DNA from: JACCXJ01 sp052387115
Lineage (GTDB): Bacteria > Pseudomonadota > Gammaproteobacteria > JACCXJ01
Assembly: GCA_052387115.1 (NCBI GenBank)
Contig: JBQTJM010000187.1
Coordinates: 1-16,180, forward strand
Length of the DNA stretch: 16,180 nt
Reading direction: 5' to 3'
Shown: piece after piece, positions 1-5,995 of the stretch
Position numbering within the stretch: the stretch's first letter is position 1
Layout: the number at the start of each line of letters is the position of its first letter
Program-made: the position numbers and the translations under genes
Notes under the pieces: model-generated
Database searches by the model: none
What the model saw: the letters and a program-made list of their open reading frames with translations, nothing else
What the model was told of the DNA's origin: nothing

Positions 1-1437
1 GGGCCCGCCGAGCCGCGAGATCTGCGTATCGATATAGGAGTGGATGCGCCCTGCGAGCAGCGGGTCGTTGGAAAAGTCGATGCCGGGCACGATGTGCGCG
101 GCGCAGAACGCGACCTGTTCGGTCTCCGCGAAAAAATTGTCGGGGTTGCGGTTGAGCACCATCCGGCCGACCGGCGTTACTGGCACCAACTCCTCGGGGA
201 CGATCTTGGTCGCGTCGAGCACATCGAAGCTGAACCCTTGAGCCTCCTCCTCGGTGAAGATCTGCAGGCCGAGCTCCCATTCGGGGTAGGCGCCCGCTTC
301 GATCGCTTCCCACAGATCCCGGCGATGAAAGTCGGGATCGGCACCCGAGATCTTGACCGCCTCGTCCCAGTCGACCGAATGGGTGCCGGCCATCGGTGAC
401 CAATGGAATTTCACGAACCGCGACTCGCCGGCGGCGTTCACCAGCCTGAACGTATGCACGCCGAAGCCCTGCATCATCCGGAAGCTTCGCGGGATGGCGC
501 GGTCGGACATCGCCCACATGATCACGTGCGTCGATTCCGGCGTGAGCGAGATGAAGTCCCAGAACGTGTCGTGCGCGGTCCCCGCTTGGGGCATCTGGAA
601 GTGCGGCTCGGGCTTCGCGGCATGGACGAGGTCGGGGAATTTCATCGCGTCCTGGATGAAGAACACCGGGATGTTGTTGCCGACCAGGTCGAAGTTGCCT
701 GCGTCGGTGTAGAACTTGACGGCGAAGCCACGGATGTCGCGGGCGAGATCGGTGGAGCCGCGTTCTCCGATCACCGTCGAGAAGCGTACGAACACCGGCG
801 TGCGCTTGCCGGCTTCTGCGAACAGCGAGGCGCTCGTCACGCTCGAGAGCGGCTCGTAGCATTCGAAATAGCCGTGCGCGCCCGATCCGCGCGCGTGCAC
901 CACGCGCTCGGGAATGCGCTCGTGATCGAAATGGGTAATCTTCTCGCGGAGGATGAAGTCCTCGAGCAACGCGGGCCCGCGAAAACCGGCCTTGAGCGAG
1001 TTCTGGTTGTCGGCGACCGGAACACCCTGGTTCGTCGTCAGCGCCCGTCCGCCCGAGTCGACGCGAACGCGGTCGAGCGCACCGCTTGCGGGATTGACAC
1101 CGGACGGCGGAACCCCGCCCCCTACCTTGTCGGTCGCGTTGACCTCGGTGAGCGTGCTTCCGGTCGTCGACGGAAGAGAGAGCTTTACCGCGACTCCGGT
1201 GGGCGTATTGCGTGCGAGGTCGCCGTGCTCCCCCTCCTTGTTGGCGTTATAGGGCATCGCCGCCGCGAGCGACTGGGTTGCCGCAGCCTTGGCAGCATGT
1301 GCCTCCATGGCCGCCGAAACATCCCGCAGGTCCGACCGCACGGGGCCGCTCACCGTCGAGCGCGCGCTCGACTCGGATGACGGCTCACCCGGGCGCCCGG
1401 GATTGTTTCTGTAGCTTGACTTGTCTTTTCTTGCCAT
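1..1437 (-). CDS. katE: Large-subunit (HPII/KatE-type) catalase, 3' end cut by window edge
   Basis: Haem catalase that disproportionates hydrogen peroxide to water and oxygen, presumably in the cytoplasm. 479 codons are open from ATG 1437 (AGAGG ribosome site just upstream) to the window edge. Visible motifs are VVHARGSGAHG with the distal catalytic His181, GNNIPVFFIQDA with the distal Asn (about residue 254), and RIHSYIDTQISRLGG with the proximal haem ligand Tyr468. The His181-Tyr468 spacing of 287 residues equals that of E. coli HPII (His128-Tyr415), so the N-terminal tail is about 53 residues longer than in HPII. The first ~80 residues are Ser/Ala/Gly-rich and probably disordered. The long N-terminus and the motif wording indicate the large-subunit clade, whose C-terminal flavodoxin-like domain would lie outside the window. 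The position matching HPII His392 is Cys445. The start overlaps the degraded hemerythrin frame upstream. Family assignment is very secure; large-subunit class is inferred. Confidence 0.95.
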   Translation of the reverse strand, partial: MARKDKSSYRNNPGRPGEPSSESSARSTVSGPVRSDLRDVSAAMEAHAAKAAATQSLAAAMPYNANKEGEHGDLARNTPTGVAVKLSLPSTTGSTLTEVNATDKVGGGVPPSGVNPASGALDRVRVDSGGRALTTNQGVPVADNQNSLKAGFRGPALLEDFILREKITHFDHERIPERVVHARGSGAHGYFECYEPLSSVTSASLFAEAGKRTPVFVRFSTVIGERGSTDLARDIRGFAVKFYTDAGNFDLVGNNIPVFFIQDAMKFPDLVHAAKPEPHFQMPQAGTAHDTFWDFISLTPESTHVIMWAMSDRAIPRSFRMMQGFGVHTFRLVNAAGESRFVKFHWSPMAGTHSVDWDEAVKISGADPDFHRRDLWEAIEAGAYPEWELGLQIFTEEEAQGFSFDVLDATKIVPEELVPVTPVGRMVLNRNPDNFFAETEQVAFCAAHIVPGIDFSNDPLLAGRIHSYIDTQISRLGGP

Positions 1438-1703
1438 AGCGATCGCCTCTATAGTTCCCTAGGATGGCTTGTGCGCGTGACTCTCTCCGGAACGCCTTGA
1501 GATCTTCGTGCTCTTCAATCGCCGGATACAGAATCATCTCCTCGATGTGAGAATGAGACATTTAATCCTTGTGAATGCTCGAACAGCCTCGCATGACTGC
1601 CAGCGTCCTCCGTAGACTTGACCCGCGCGAGAAAGATCCGCCACGCCTCGGAAAGATCCGGCACGTGGCGCCGATCATTTCTCAGCAACTCCAGCGCATT
1701 CAT
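1385..1703 (-). pseudogene. Hemerythrin-like (HHE domain) protein, frameshifted
   Basis: An ATG at 1703 with a good GGAGGA site opens with MNALELLRNDRRHV, the usual beginning of small hemerythrin-like HHE proteins, and reads through GSHARLFEH. It then runs out of family similarity and stops at 1515. The expected continuation, HSHIEEMILYPAIEEHEDLK, is present in another frame from 1561 to a stop at 1385. At least one indel near 1560-1580 therefore separates the two halves, and the segment between the two parts looks eroded. The first expected metal-ligand His (ND-H-R) is Arg here. HHE proteins normally bind a di-iron or related centre and respond to oxygen, NO or peroxide, which suits a position directly upstream of catalase. 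The 3' half overlaps the first 53 bases of katE in a different frame. The second frame could in principle be translated alone (58 aa from ATG 1561), but it lacks the first half of the helical bundle. A sequencing indel is the main alternative to true decay. Confidence 0.75.
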
Positions 1704-2249
1704 AGGATTGTCCTCCGGGAATCAATGCAAAGCCCCGATGCCGGGGACCCAGCCAAGCCATTCCTCGACCCTTGGGATATGCTGAACTTCGGTTCGGCTC
1801 GGCTCGGCGGCAAGCTGATCAGAGGATCACGTCCGCAAAAAAACAAGCCTACCCCCGGAGCGGGCAATACGTGTACCACGCCGACTGCCGCAGTCTAAAG
1901 TCCCGGTTCGTGTTACCAAAGGTTCTATTCTCACGCGACGGTGAGGGTACACTGTCAGTAAGTATTACCGCGAGACGCGTAAAGCTTACCGGGCGTCACC
2001 TTGGTCCGCTGGCGGTGATTGGCGTTGACCGGCGCGCTCGGAAAGCCAGGCAAACGGACGTTCCTTACTTGGCGCTCGGAGGATGGAATTATCTCGGGAC
2101 ACAGCCTGCCGTTTGGTGCGAGCACGCCATGGGAATGGCGTCGCTGATGATGAGGTGTGGCCTTCGTCGTAGAGGCAAACCAAGAGAATCACTGGCATAC
2201 ATTCTGCTGCCGTCCTCAAAAGGCTTGTGCGGCCGAGAGGCTTTGGACC
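1704..2249. other. Gene-poor spacer between hemerythrin remnant and hypothetical gene
   Basis: About 546 bases with no reading frame that I can tie to a family; the open frames here lack plausible ribosome sites or recognisable content. It must hold the leader and promoter of the minus-strand hemerythrin/katE unit and of the plus-strand gene at 2250. Small features seen are a short inverted repeat CTCAC-6-GTGAG at 1930-1945, a run of seven A at about 1838-1844, and a TCGG(T/C)TCGG-type direct repeat at about 1790-1808. I could not place a convincing -35/-10 pair on either strand. Confidence 0.4.
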
Positions 2250-2759
2250 ATGGATACACATCGAACCGGCGACTTGCAGATCGATCAAGACCCGGATGCT
2301 CAACGCCATCACTGGATCGCTGAGCGCGTTGGGTGGACGGTCATCACGCTGGTGATCCTGGCCGCCCTGCTCGGGCTGTTCGGGTCCGGATGGCTCAGCG
2401 AGGCCAGCGTCGGCACGCCCGAGGGGGCACTGCGTCTGGAGTACAGCCGTTTCGCACGCTTTCTGGCGCCGACGAAGCTTCGGCTTCACCTGGGGCCGGA
2501 CGTTATACACGAAGGCGCGGTGTCGATCTGGCTTAACCGGGACTATATCGAAGCTGCTCAGGTACAGCACATTCTCCCGCTGCCGGACGCTGTCGAGGCC
2601 GGAGCGGATCGACTGACCTATGTGTTGCGGGTCTCGGATGCGGGCCGGCCCACAGCCGTGACGATCCATCTAGAGCCAGACCGGTTCGGTTCGCTTTCAG
2701 GCCAGATCGGCCTCGCAGGTCACGAGCCGCTGCGTTTCGATCAGTTTATCTACCCCTGA
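2250..2759 (+). CDS. Hypothetical membrane-anchored protein, partner of YetF-like gene
   Basis: 169 residues from ATG 2250. I chose this start over an upstream in-frame one at 2157 because GAGAGG lies 9 bases before it and the extra N-terminal residues look non-coding. Residues about 1-22 are charged and cytoplasmic-looking, about 23-43 form one hydrophobic segment (VGWTVITLVILAALLGLFG), and the rest is a soluble domain with alternating hydrophobic residues suggesting a beta-rich fold, ending in RFDQFIYP. No catalytic motif is visible. A single-TM protein of this kind next to a DUF421 gene is an arrangement I recall from other proteobacteria, so the two are probably co-transcribed (66-base gap) and may form a membrane complex. 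Function unknown; the soluble part is most likely periplasmic by the positive-inside rule. Confidence 0.8.
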   Translation: MDTHRTGDLQIDQDPDAQRHHWIAERVGWTVITLVILAALLGLFGSGWLSEASVGTPEGALRLEYSRFARFLAPTKLRLHLGPDVIHEGAVSIWLNRDYIEAAQVQHILPLPDAVEAGADRLTYVLRVSDAGRPTAVTIHLEPDRFGSLSGQIGLAGHEPLRFDQFIYP

Positions 2760-2825
2760 CCGTGCCCCTGTGATCACGCTGCGCGACCGACGGGTCTCGG
2801 CAAACGAAGTTTAGAGGAAATCACG

Positions 2826-3278
2826 ATGGATGCAGTCCTGCGTGCCACGGTTGTCTATTTCTTTCTATTGCTGGTCGTCCGGATCGCCGGGCGGCGTATG
2901 CTATCGGAGATGACTACGTTCGACTTCGTGCTGCTCTTGATCGTCGCAGAGGCCACCCAGCAAGGGCTTCTCGGCAATGACTCCTCGGTCACGAACGCCT
3001 TTCTGGTGATCATCACACTGATCGGGATCGAGATCTCCCTCACTGCGCTGAAACAGCGATCGGCACGCATCGAGAAATGGATAGATGGCGTCCCCAGCAT
3101 CATTATCGAGGACGGTCGTCCTCTCAAGGATAGGATGGAGAAGGCGCGGATCAATGAGCAGGACATCTTGTCGGCCGCGCGAATAGGGTACGGATTGGAA
3201 CGTATGGACCAGATCAAGTACGCGGTGCTGGAACGCAACGGCAGCATCTCGATCATCCCAAAGCAGCGCAGCGGATAA
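2826..3278 (+). CDS. YetF-like DUF421 membrane protein
   Basis: 150 residues, ATG 2826 with AGAGGAAA 6 bases upstream. It begins with two or three membrane helices (about residues 5-20, 32-47 and 56-74) containing the family's GRR turn after helix 1 and the FDFVLLLIVAEATQQ segment. A small cytoplasmic alpha/beta domain follows (about 80-150) with the typical VPSIIIEDGRPL and RINEQDILSAAR motifs and a final strand ISIIPKQRSG. This matches the DUF421/YetF family, short version without a C-terminal extension. The best-studied relatives are Bacillus spore or membrane proteins of unclear biochemical role, so no reaction can be given. It follows the membrane-anchored hypothetical gene by 66 bases and is probably its operon partner. 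Confidence 0.88.
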   Translation: MDAVLRATVVYFFLLLVVRIAGRRMLSEMTTFDFVLLLIVAEATQQGLLGNDSSVTNAFLVIITLIGIEISLTALKQRSARIEKWIDGVPSIIIEDGRPLKDRMEKARINEQDILSAARIGYGLERMDQIKYAVLERNGSISIIPKQRSG

Positions 3279-3281
3279 GCC

Positions 3282-3307
3282 GGCACACATGTAGGCGAAA
3301 ATGTGCC
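3282..3307 (+). terminator. Weak hairpin just after the YetF-like gene
   Basis: GGCACACAT at 3282-3290 can pair with ATGTGCC at 3301-3307 (7 pairs with a two-base bulge, 10-base loop) four bases after the stop of the DUF421 gene. No T-run follows, so it is not a canonical intrinsic terminator. It could be a transcript-end hairpin or a relic of the transposon edge downstream. Confidence 0.25.
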
Positions 3308-3399
3308 AGCGATAGGATGGGCAGGCCGAATGGGCATCGGCGATGAATCCCACCTGATTCGCCAAGACCTCTCCCGAAACCCCATTGCGTTGGGAGCCC

Positions 3400-3583
3400 A
3401 AGGCACAATAGTCATCCGAGCGCTAGCGCATCTGCACTCGAAATATCCGCGCCGAGGGCGCATCGCAGAGGTGCTCGGCTATTTCAGTAAACATCGCCAT
3501 CGCATGCGCTACGCCGAGATGGCCGAGAAAAACCTCCCCATTGGCTCCGGGCCGCCTGCAAGACGCTCGCGACCCAACGCATG
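3400..3583 (+). pseudogene. Transposase C-terminal remnant (ISKra4-like)
   Basis: An open frame at 3303-3584 contains, from about 3405, VIRALAHLHSKYPRRG, then GYFSKHRHRMRYAE and NLPIGSG. These are the late conserved blocks of DDE transposases in which an HRMRY motif is followed by LPIGSGVVEAACKTL. After GSG the frame shifts, and AACKTLATQRM resumes in another frame at 3551-3583. The missing part equals about 10 bases (end of the Gly codon plus Val-Val-Glu), which would remove the Glu I take to be the last acidic active-site residue. Everything before about 3400 and after 3583 is unrecognisable, so this is a short internal relic, not a mobile element. The family name is from memory and moderately sure; that it is a transposase piece is quite sure. 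It sits directly upstream of the proposed kdp promoter. Confidence 0.72.
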
Positions 3584-3616
3584 ACCCTTGTCTTTGCTTA
3601 CTCAGGCACCGGGATC

Positions 3617-3681
3617 TTTACGCGATTTTTACGGCCGACTGAGGATCTCTTACAGCGTTATTACGGGCATGTGCCTATACT
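3617..3681 (+). promoter_or_regulatory. Candidate KdpE box and -10 element of the kdp operon
   Basis: The 17-mer TTTACGCGATTTTTACG at 3617-3633 matches the E. coli KdpE-binding sequence TTTATACTTTTTTTACA at 12 of 17 positions, including the TTTA start and the TTTTTAC end. A TATACT hexamer at 3676-3681 would place transcription start near 3688, which puts the box at about -71 to -55, the same position as reported for E. coli kdpFABC. The -35 region is poor (TTACAG at 3650-3655 with 20-base spacing), as expected for an activator-dependent promoter. The sequence matches are seen directly; the regulatory role and start site are inferred. Confidence 0.6.
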
Positions 3682-3691
3682 AGCTAGCTAG
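3680..3691. repeat. Tandem CTAG tetranucleotide (3 copies)
   Basis: CTAGCTAGCTAG, continued by CT, overlaps the proposed -10 element and transcription start. CTAG is usually rare in proteobacterial genomes, and the run is self-complementary, so it could form a small cruciform or an RNA 5' hairpin, or be a slippage-prone tract. Confidence 0.6.
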
Positions 3692-3889
3692 CTGGTAGTC
3701 GTAGTGATGTTGGTGTTTCCGCAGGCCTTGCGGCATGCGGCGACCACCGCGACCGACTGCGAAACCACCGTGGGGCGGACTCGAACGCGGATCCGCTCGC
3801 CCGGCATGCCGAACGCCTACTGTGACACGGCACATGACGTGGCTGGCTTGCTGAACGACGATGACATATATCCTATAGAGGAGAGTGCC
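3692..3889 (+). other. Leader region of the kdp operon
   Basis: About 200 bases between the proposed transcription start and the first small gene. It holds a short hairpin (CCGCA-5-TGCGG near 3719-3733), the operon's first ribosome site (GAGGAGAG at about 3878-3885) and no recognisable protein. An in-frame extension of the first small gene is open back to 3704 but has no ribosome site and no family resemblance. I see no known riboswitch consensus. Confidence 0.4.
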
Positions 3890-3982
3890 ATGGATCTGAT
3901 CTATCTTGCAATCGTTGTGATCGTCTTTGCCGCCACGGCGGTGCTGGTGTACGGCTGCGAACGCCTCGGGAGGTCCGCATGA
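3890..3982 (+). CDS. 30-aa single-pass membrane peptide at head of kdp operon
   Basis: ATG 3890 has a strong GAGGAGAG site 4 bases upstream and encodes 30 residues: a short polar start, a hydrophobic helix (LIYLAIVVIVFAATAVLVYG, residues 3-22) and a basic tail CERLGRSA. The stop overlaps the kdpF start as ATGA (3979-3982), so translation is probably coupled. It is not KdpF itself, since a typical KdpF follows. I recall similar 'MD..Y' peptides ahead of kdpF in other proteobacteria but know no function for them. By analogy with KdpF it may be a lipid-like subunit or stabiliser of the pump. The ribosome site, overlap and clean helix make it a real gene rather than chance. Confidence 0.8.
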   Translation: MDLIYLAIVVIVFAATAVLVYGCERLGRSA

Positions 3983-4071
3983 CCTGGCTATATCTGCTCA
4001 GCGGCGGCGTCGCGGCTGCGCTGTTCGTTTATCTGACCATCGCTTTACTGAAACCGGAGTGGTTCTCATGA
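3979..4071 (+). CDS. kdpF: KdpF, small subunit of the potassium-transporting ATPase
   Basis: 30 residues from ATG 3979, one hydrophobic helix (LYLLSGGVAAALFVYLTIAL) ending in LLKPEWFS, the hallmark C-terminus of KdpF. In E. coli, KdpF stabilises the KdpFABC complex in the inner membrane, lying at the KdpA surface. Start and stop both overlap neighbours by ATGA (3979-3982 and 4068-4071), so it is translated as part of a tightly coupled string with the peptide before it and kdpA after it. Confidence 0.92.
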   Translation: MTWLYLLSGGVAAALFVYLTIALLKPEWFS

Positions 4072-5876
4072 GCGCCAATGCCATCCTCCAGATCATCCTG
4101 TATCTCGCCGCGCTGCTCGCGCTGGTGAAACCGCTCGGCGCGTACATGGCCCGCATCTACGAAGGCCGGCCGGCGGGGCTGAACCGGATCGGTGCGCCCG
4201 TCGAGAATCTGCTGTACCGCCTGTGCGGAGTCGAGCCGGCGAAGGACATGCGGTGGACAGAGTATGCATTGGCGATGCTACTGTTCAATCTCTTGGGTGT
4301 AGCCGCCGTCTACGGCCTGCAGCGCTTGCAGGCCTATCTGCCCTTAAATCCCCAGGCCTTCGGTGCGGTCAGCCCGGATTCGTCCTTCAACACGGCGACG
4401 AGCTTCGCCACCAACACCAACTGGCAGGGCTATGTGGGCGAGACCACCATGAGCTATCTCACCCAGATGCTCGGGCTCGCCGTGCAGAACTTCTTTTCAG
4501 CGGCGACCGGCATGGCCATCGTGGTGGCGCTCATCCGGGGGTTTGCCCGGCGCTCTGCTGACGGCATCGGCAACTTCTGGGTGGATATGACGCGGAGTAC
4601 GCTTTATATCTTATTGCCGCTTTCGCTGCTCCTCGCGGTGGTCCTCGTCAGCCAGGGCGTGATCCAGAACTTCGATGCGTACAAGACCGTGCCGCTCTTG
4701 GAGCCGACGAGCTATGAGCAGCCCAAGGCCGATGCCGAGGGCCAGCCGCTGCTCGATGCCGCCGGCAACCCTACCAAGGAGACCGTGACCGTCAAAGAAC
4801 AGACCCTCGCCATGGGGCCGGTTGCCTCCCAGGAGGCGATCAAGGAGCTCGGTACCAATGGCGGTGGTTTCTTCAACGCCAACTCCGCCCACCCGTATGA
4901 GAATCCGACACCACTCGCGAACTTTCTCGAGATGCTGGCGATCTTCCTGATCCCAGCGGCACTCACCTATACCTTCGGTCGGATGGTGGGCGACACGCGG
5001 CAGGGATGGGCAGTCCTGGCCGCGATGACGATTACCTTCATCGGCTTTCTCGCCTTCGCCGAGTACAGTGAGATCCAGGGCAACCCGGCCTTCGCATCGT
5101 CAGGAATTGACCAAACAGCAAGCGACATGCAGGCCGGCGGCAACATGGAGGGCAAGGAGACCCGCTTTGGCATCGTCAATTCGGCGCTCTTCGCGACCAT
5201 CACCACTGCCGCTTCCTGTGGGGCGGTCAACAGCATGCACGACTCCTTCACGCCGCTCGGCGGTCTGGTACCGATGTGGTTGATCCAGCTCGGGGAGGTG
5301 GTCTTCGGCGGGGTCGGCTCGGGGCTTTACGGGATGCTCATGTTCGCCATCGTCGCCGTGTTCGTCGCGGGCCTCATGATCGGGCGCACCCCGGAGTACC
5401 TCGGTAAGAAGATCGAGGCCTTCGAGGTGAAGATGGCGTCGCTCACCCTGCTCATCCCCCCGATCGTGATCCTCGCCTTCACGGCGCTGGCGGTGCTTTT
5501 GGATACCGGCCGGGCGAGTGTCTTCAATCCCGGCCCCCATGGCTTTTCCGAGGTGCTCTACGCGTTTTCGTCGGGCACCGGTAACAATGGCAGCGCCTTC
5601 GCCGGGCTCTCGGCCAATACGCCCTTCTACAACATTGCGCTCGGGTTCGCCATGCTCTTCGGGCGCTTCTGGCTAGCGGTGCCGGTGCTCGCAATCGCCG
5701 GGTCGCTCGCGGCGAAGAAGCGCGTACCCTCGGGTCTCGGCACGCTGCCGACGCACACGCCGCTCTTCGTCGTGTTGCTCATCGGTACGGTGCTCATGGT
5801 CGGCGCCCTCAATTTCATCCCCGCTCTCGCCCTGGGTCCGGTGGTAGAGCACCTGATGATGATCGGGGCGAAGTGA
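4068..5876 (+). CDS. kdpA: KdpA, potassium-binding channel-like subunit
   Basis: 602 residues from ATG 4068, overlapping the kdpF stop. KdpA selects and takes up potassium from the periplasm and passes it to KdpB. The four pore-loop segments are present: SPDSSFNTATSFATNTNWQ (about 102-120), GTNGGGFFNANSAHP (about 262), AASCGAVNSMHDSFTPLGG (about 381) and GTGNNGSAFAGL (about 503). The protein is about 45 residues longer than E. coli KdpA (557). The extra length lies mainly in a hydrophilic loop at about residues 205-252 (LLEPTSYEQPKADAEGQPLL and following), a length variant I know from other proteobacteria. The start is fixed by the ATGA overlap; an open extension to 3927 only shadows the small genes. 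No damage seen. Confidence 0.97.
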   Translation: MSANAILQIILYLAALLALVKPLGAYMARIYEGRPAGLNRIGAPVENLLYRLCGVEPAKDMRWTEYALAMLLFNLLGVAAVYGLQRLQAYLPLNPQAFGAVSPDSSFNTATSFATNTNWQGYVGETTMSYLTQMLGLAVQNFFSAATGMAIVVALIRGFARRSADGIGNFWVDMTRSTLYILLPLSLLLAVVLVSQGVIQNFDAYKTVPLLEPTSYEQPKADAEGQPLLDAAGNPTKETVTVKEQTLAMGPVASQEAIKELGTNGGGFFNANSAHPYENPTPLANFLEMLAIFLIPAALTYTFGRMVGDTRQGWAVLAAMTITFIGFLAFAEYSEIQGNPAFASSGIDQTASDMQAGGNMEGKETRFGIVNSALFATITTAASCGAVNSMHDSFTPLGGLVPMWLIQLGEVVFGGVGSGLYGMLMFAIVAVFVAGLMIGRTPEYLGKKIEAFEVKMASLTLLIPPIVILAFTALAVLLDTGRASVFNPGPHGFSEVLYAFSSGTGNNGSAFAGLSANTPFYNIALGFAMLFGRFWLAVPVLAIAGSLAAKKRVPSGLGTLPTHTPLFVVLLIGTVLMVGALNFIPALALGPVVEHLMMIGAK

Positions 5877-5884
5877 ATCGGATT

Positions 5885-5979
5885 ACCCCTCATCCTAACC
5901 CTCTCCCTCGGAGGGGAGAGGGGAAAGGATCTCGCCAAGAAACAGTTGATCCCCTTTCGCATGGCGAGAGCGAGGGGAA
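5885..5979. repeat. Palindromic intergenic repeat between kdpA and kdpB
   Basis: Two hairpins fill the 119-base kdpA-kdpB gap. The first is a perfect 9-bp stem CCCTCTCCC (5899-5907) / GGGAGAGGG (5914-5922) with a 6-base loop, preceded by CCTCATCCTAA. The second is TCCCC-TT-TCGC (5950-5960) pairing with GCGAGGGGA (5970-5978). The first hairpin has the wording of the abundant dispersed palindromes that read as HPNPLP..GEG in one frame in many proteobacterial genomes. The whole element is open in frame with kdpB, so a GTG at 5873 could in principle give a 41-residue KdpB extension. Its probable effect is on mRNA stability or translation of kdpB relative to kdpA. Confidence 0.75.
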
Positions 5980-5995
5980 AAGATTGGAGATCGAC

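Noticed and set aside
403..1380. Long plus-strand open frame of 325 codons
   Set aside because: It is the antisense shadow of the catalase gene, rich in Arg/Glu, with no family resemblance; the minus strand encodes all catalase motifs.
1772..2323. 183-codon plus-strand open frame in the spacer
   Set aside because: No ribosome site and no family features; it overlaps the supported start at 2250 in another frame.
1986..2669. Minus-strand open frame of 227 codons over the hypothetical gene
   Set aside because: No ribosome site or domain; the plus-strand gene has a ribosome site, a clean membrane helix and a plausible partner.
3282..3583. Complete insertion sequence with terminal inverted repeats
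   Set aside because: Only a short transposase piece remains, and no matching pair of terminal repeats or target duplication could be found around it.
3304..3584. Whole 93-codon open frame as an intact small gene
   Set aside because: Only the part from about 3400 resembles a protein family, and that part is a transposase fragment with a frameshift; the upstream part looks random.
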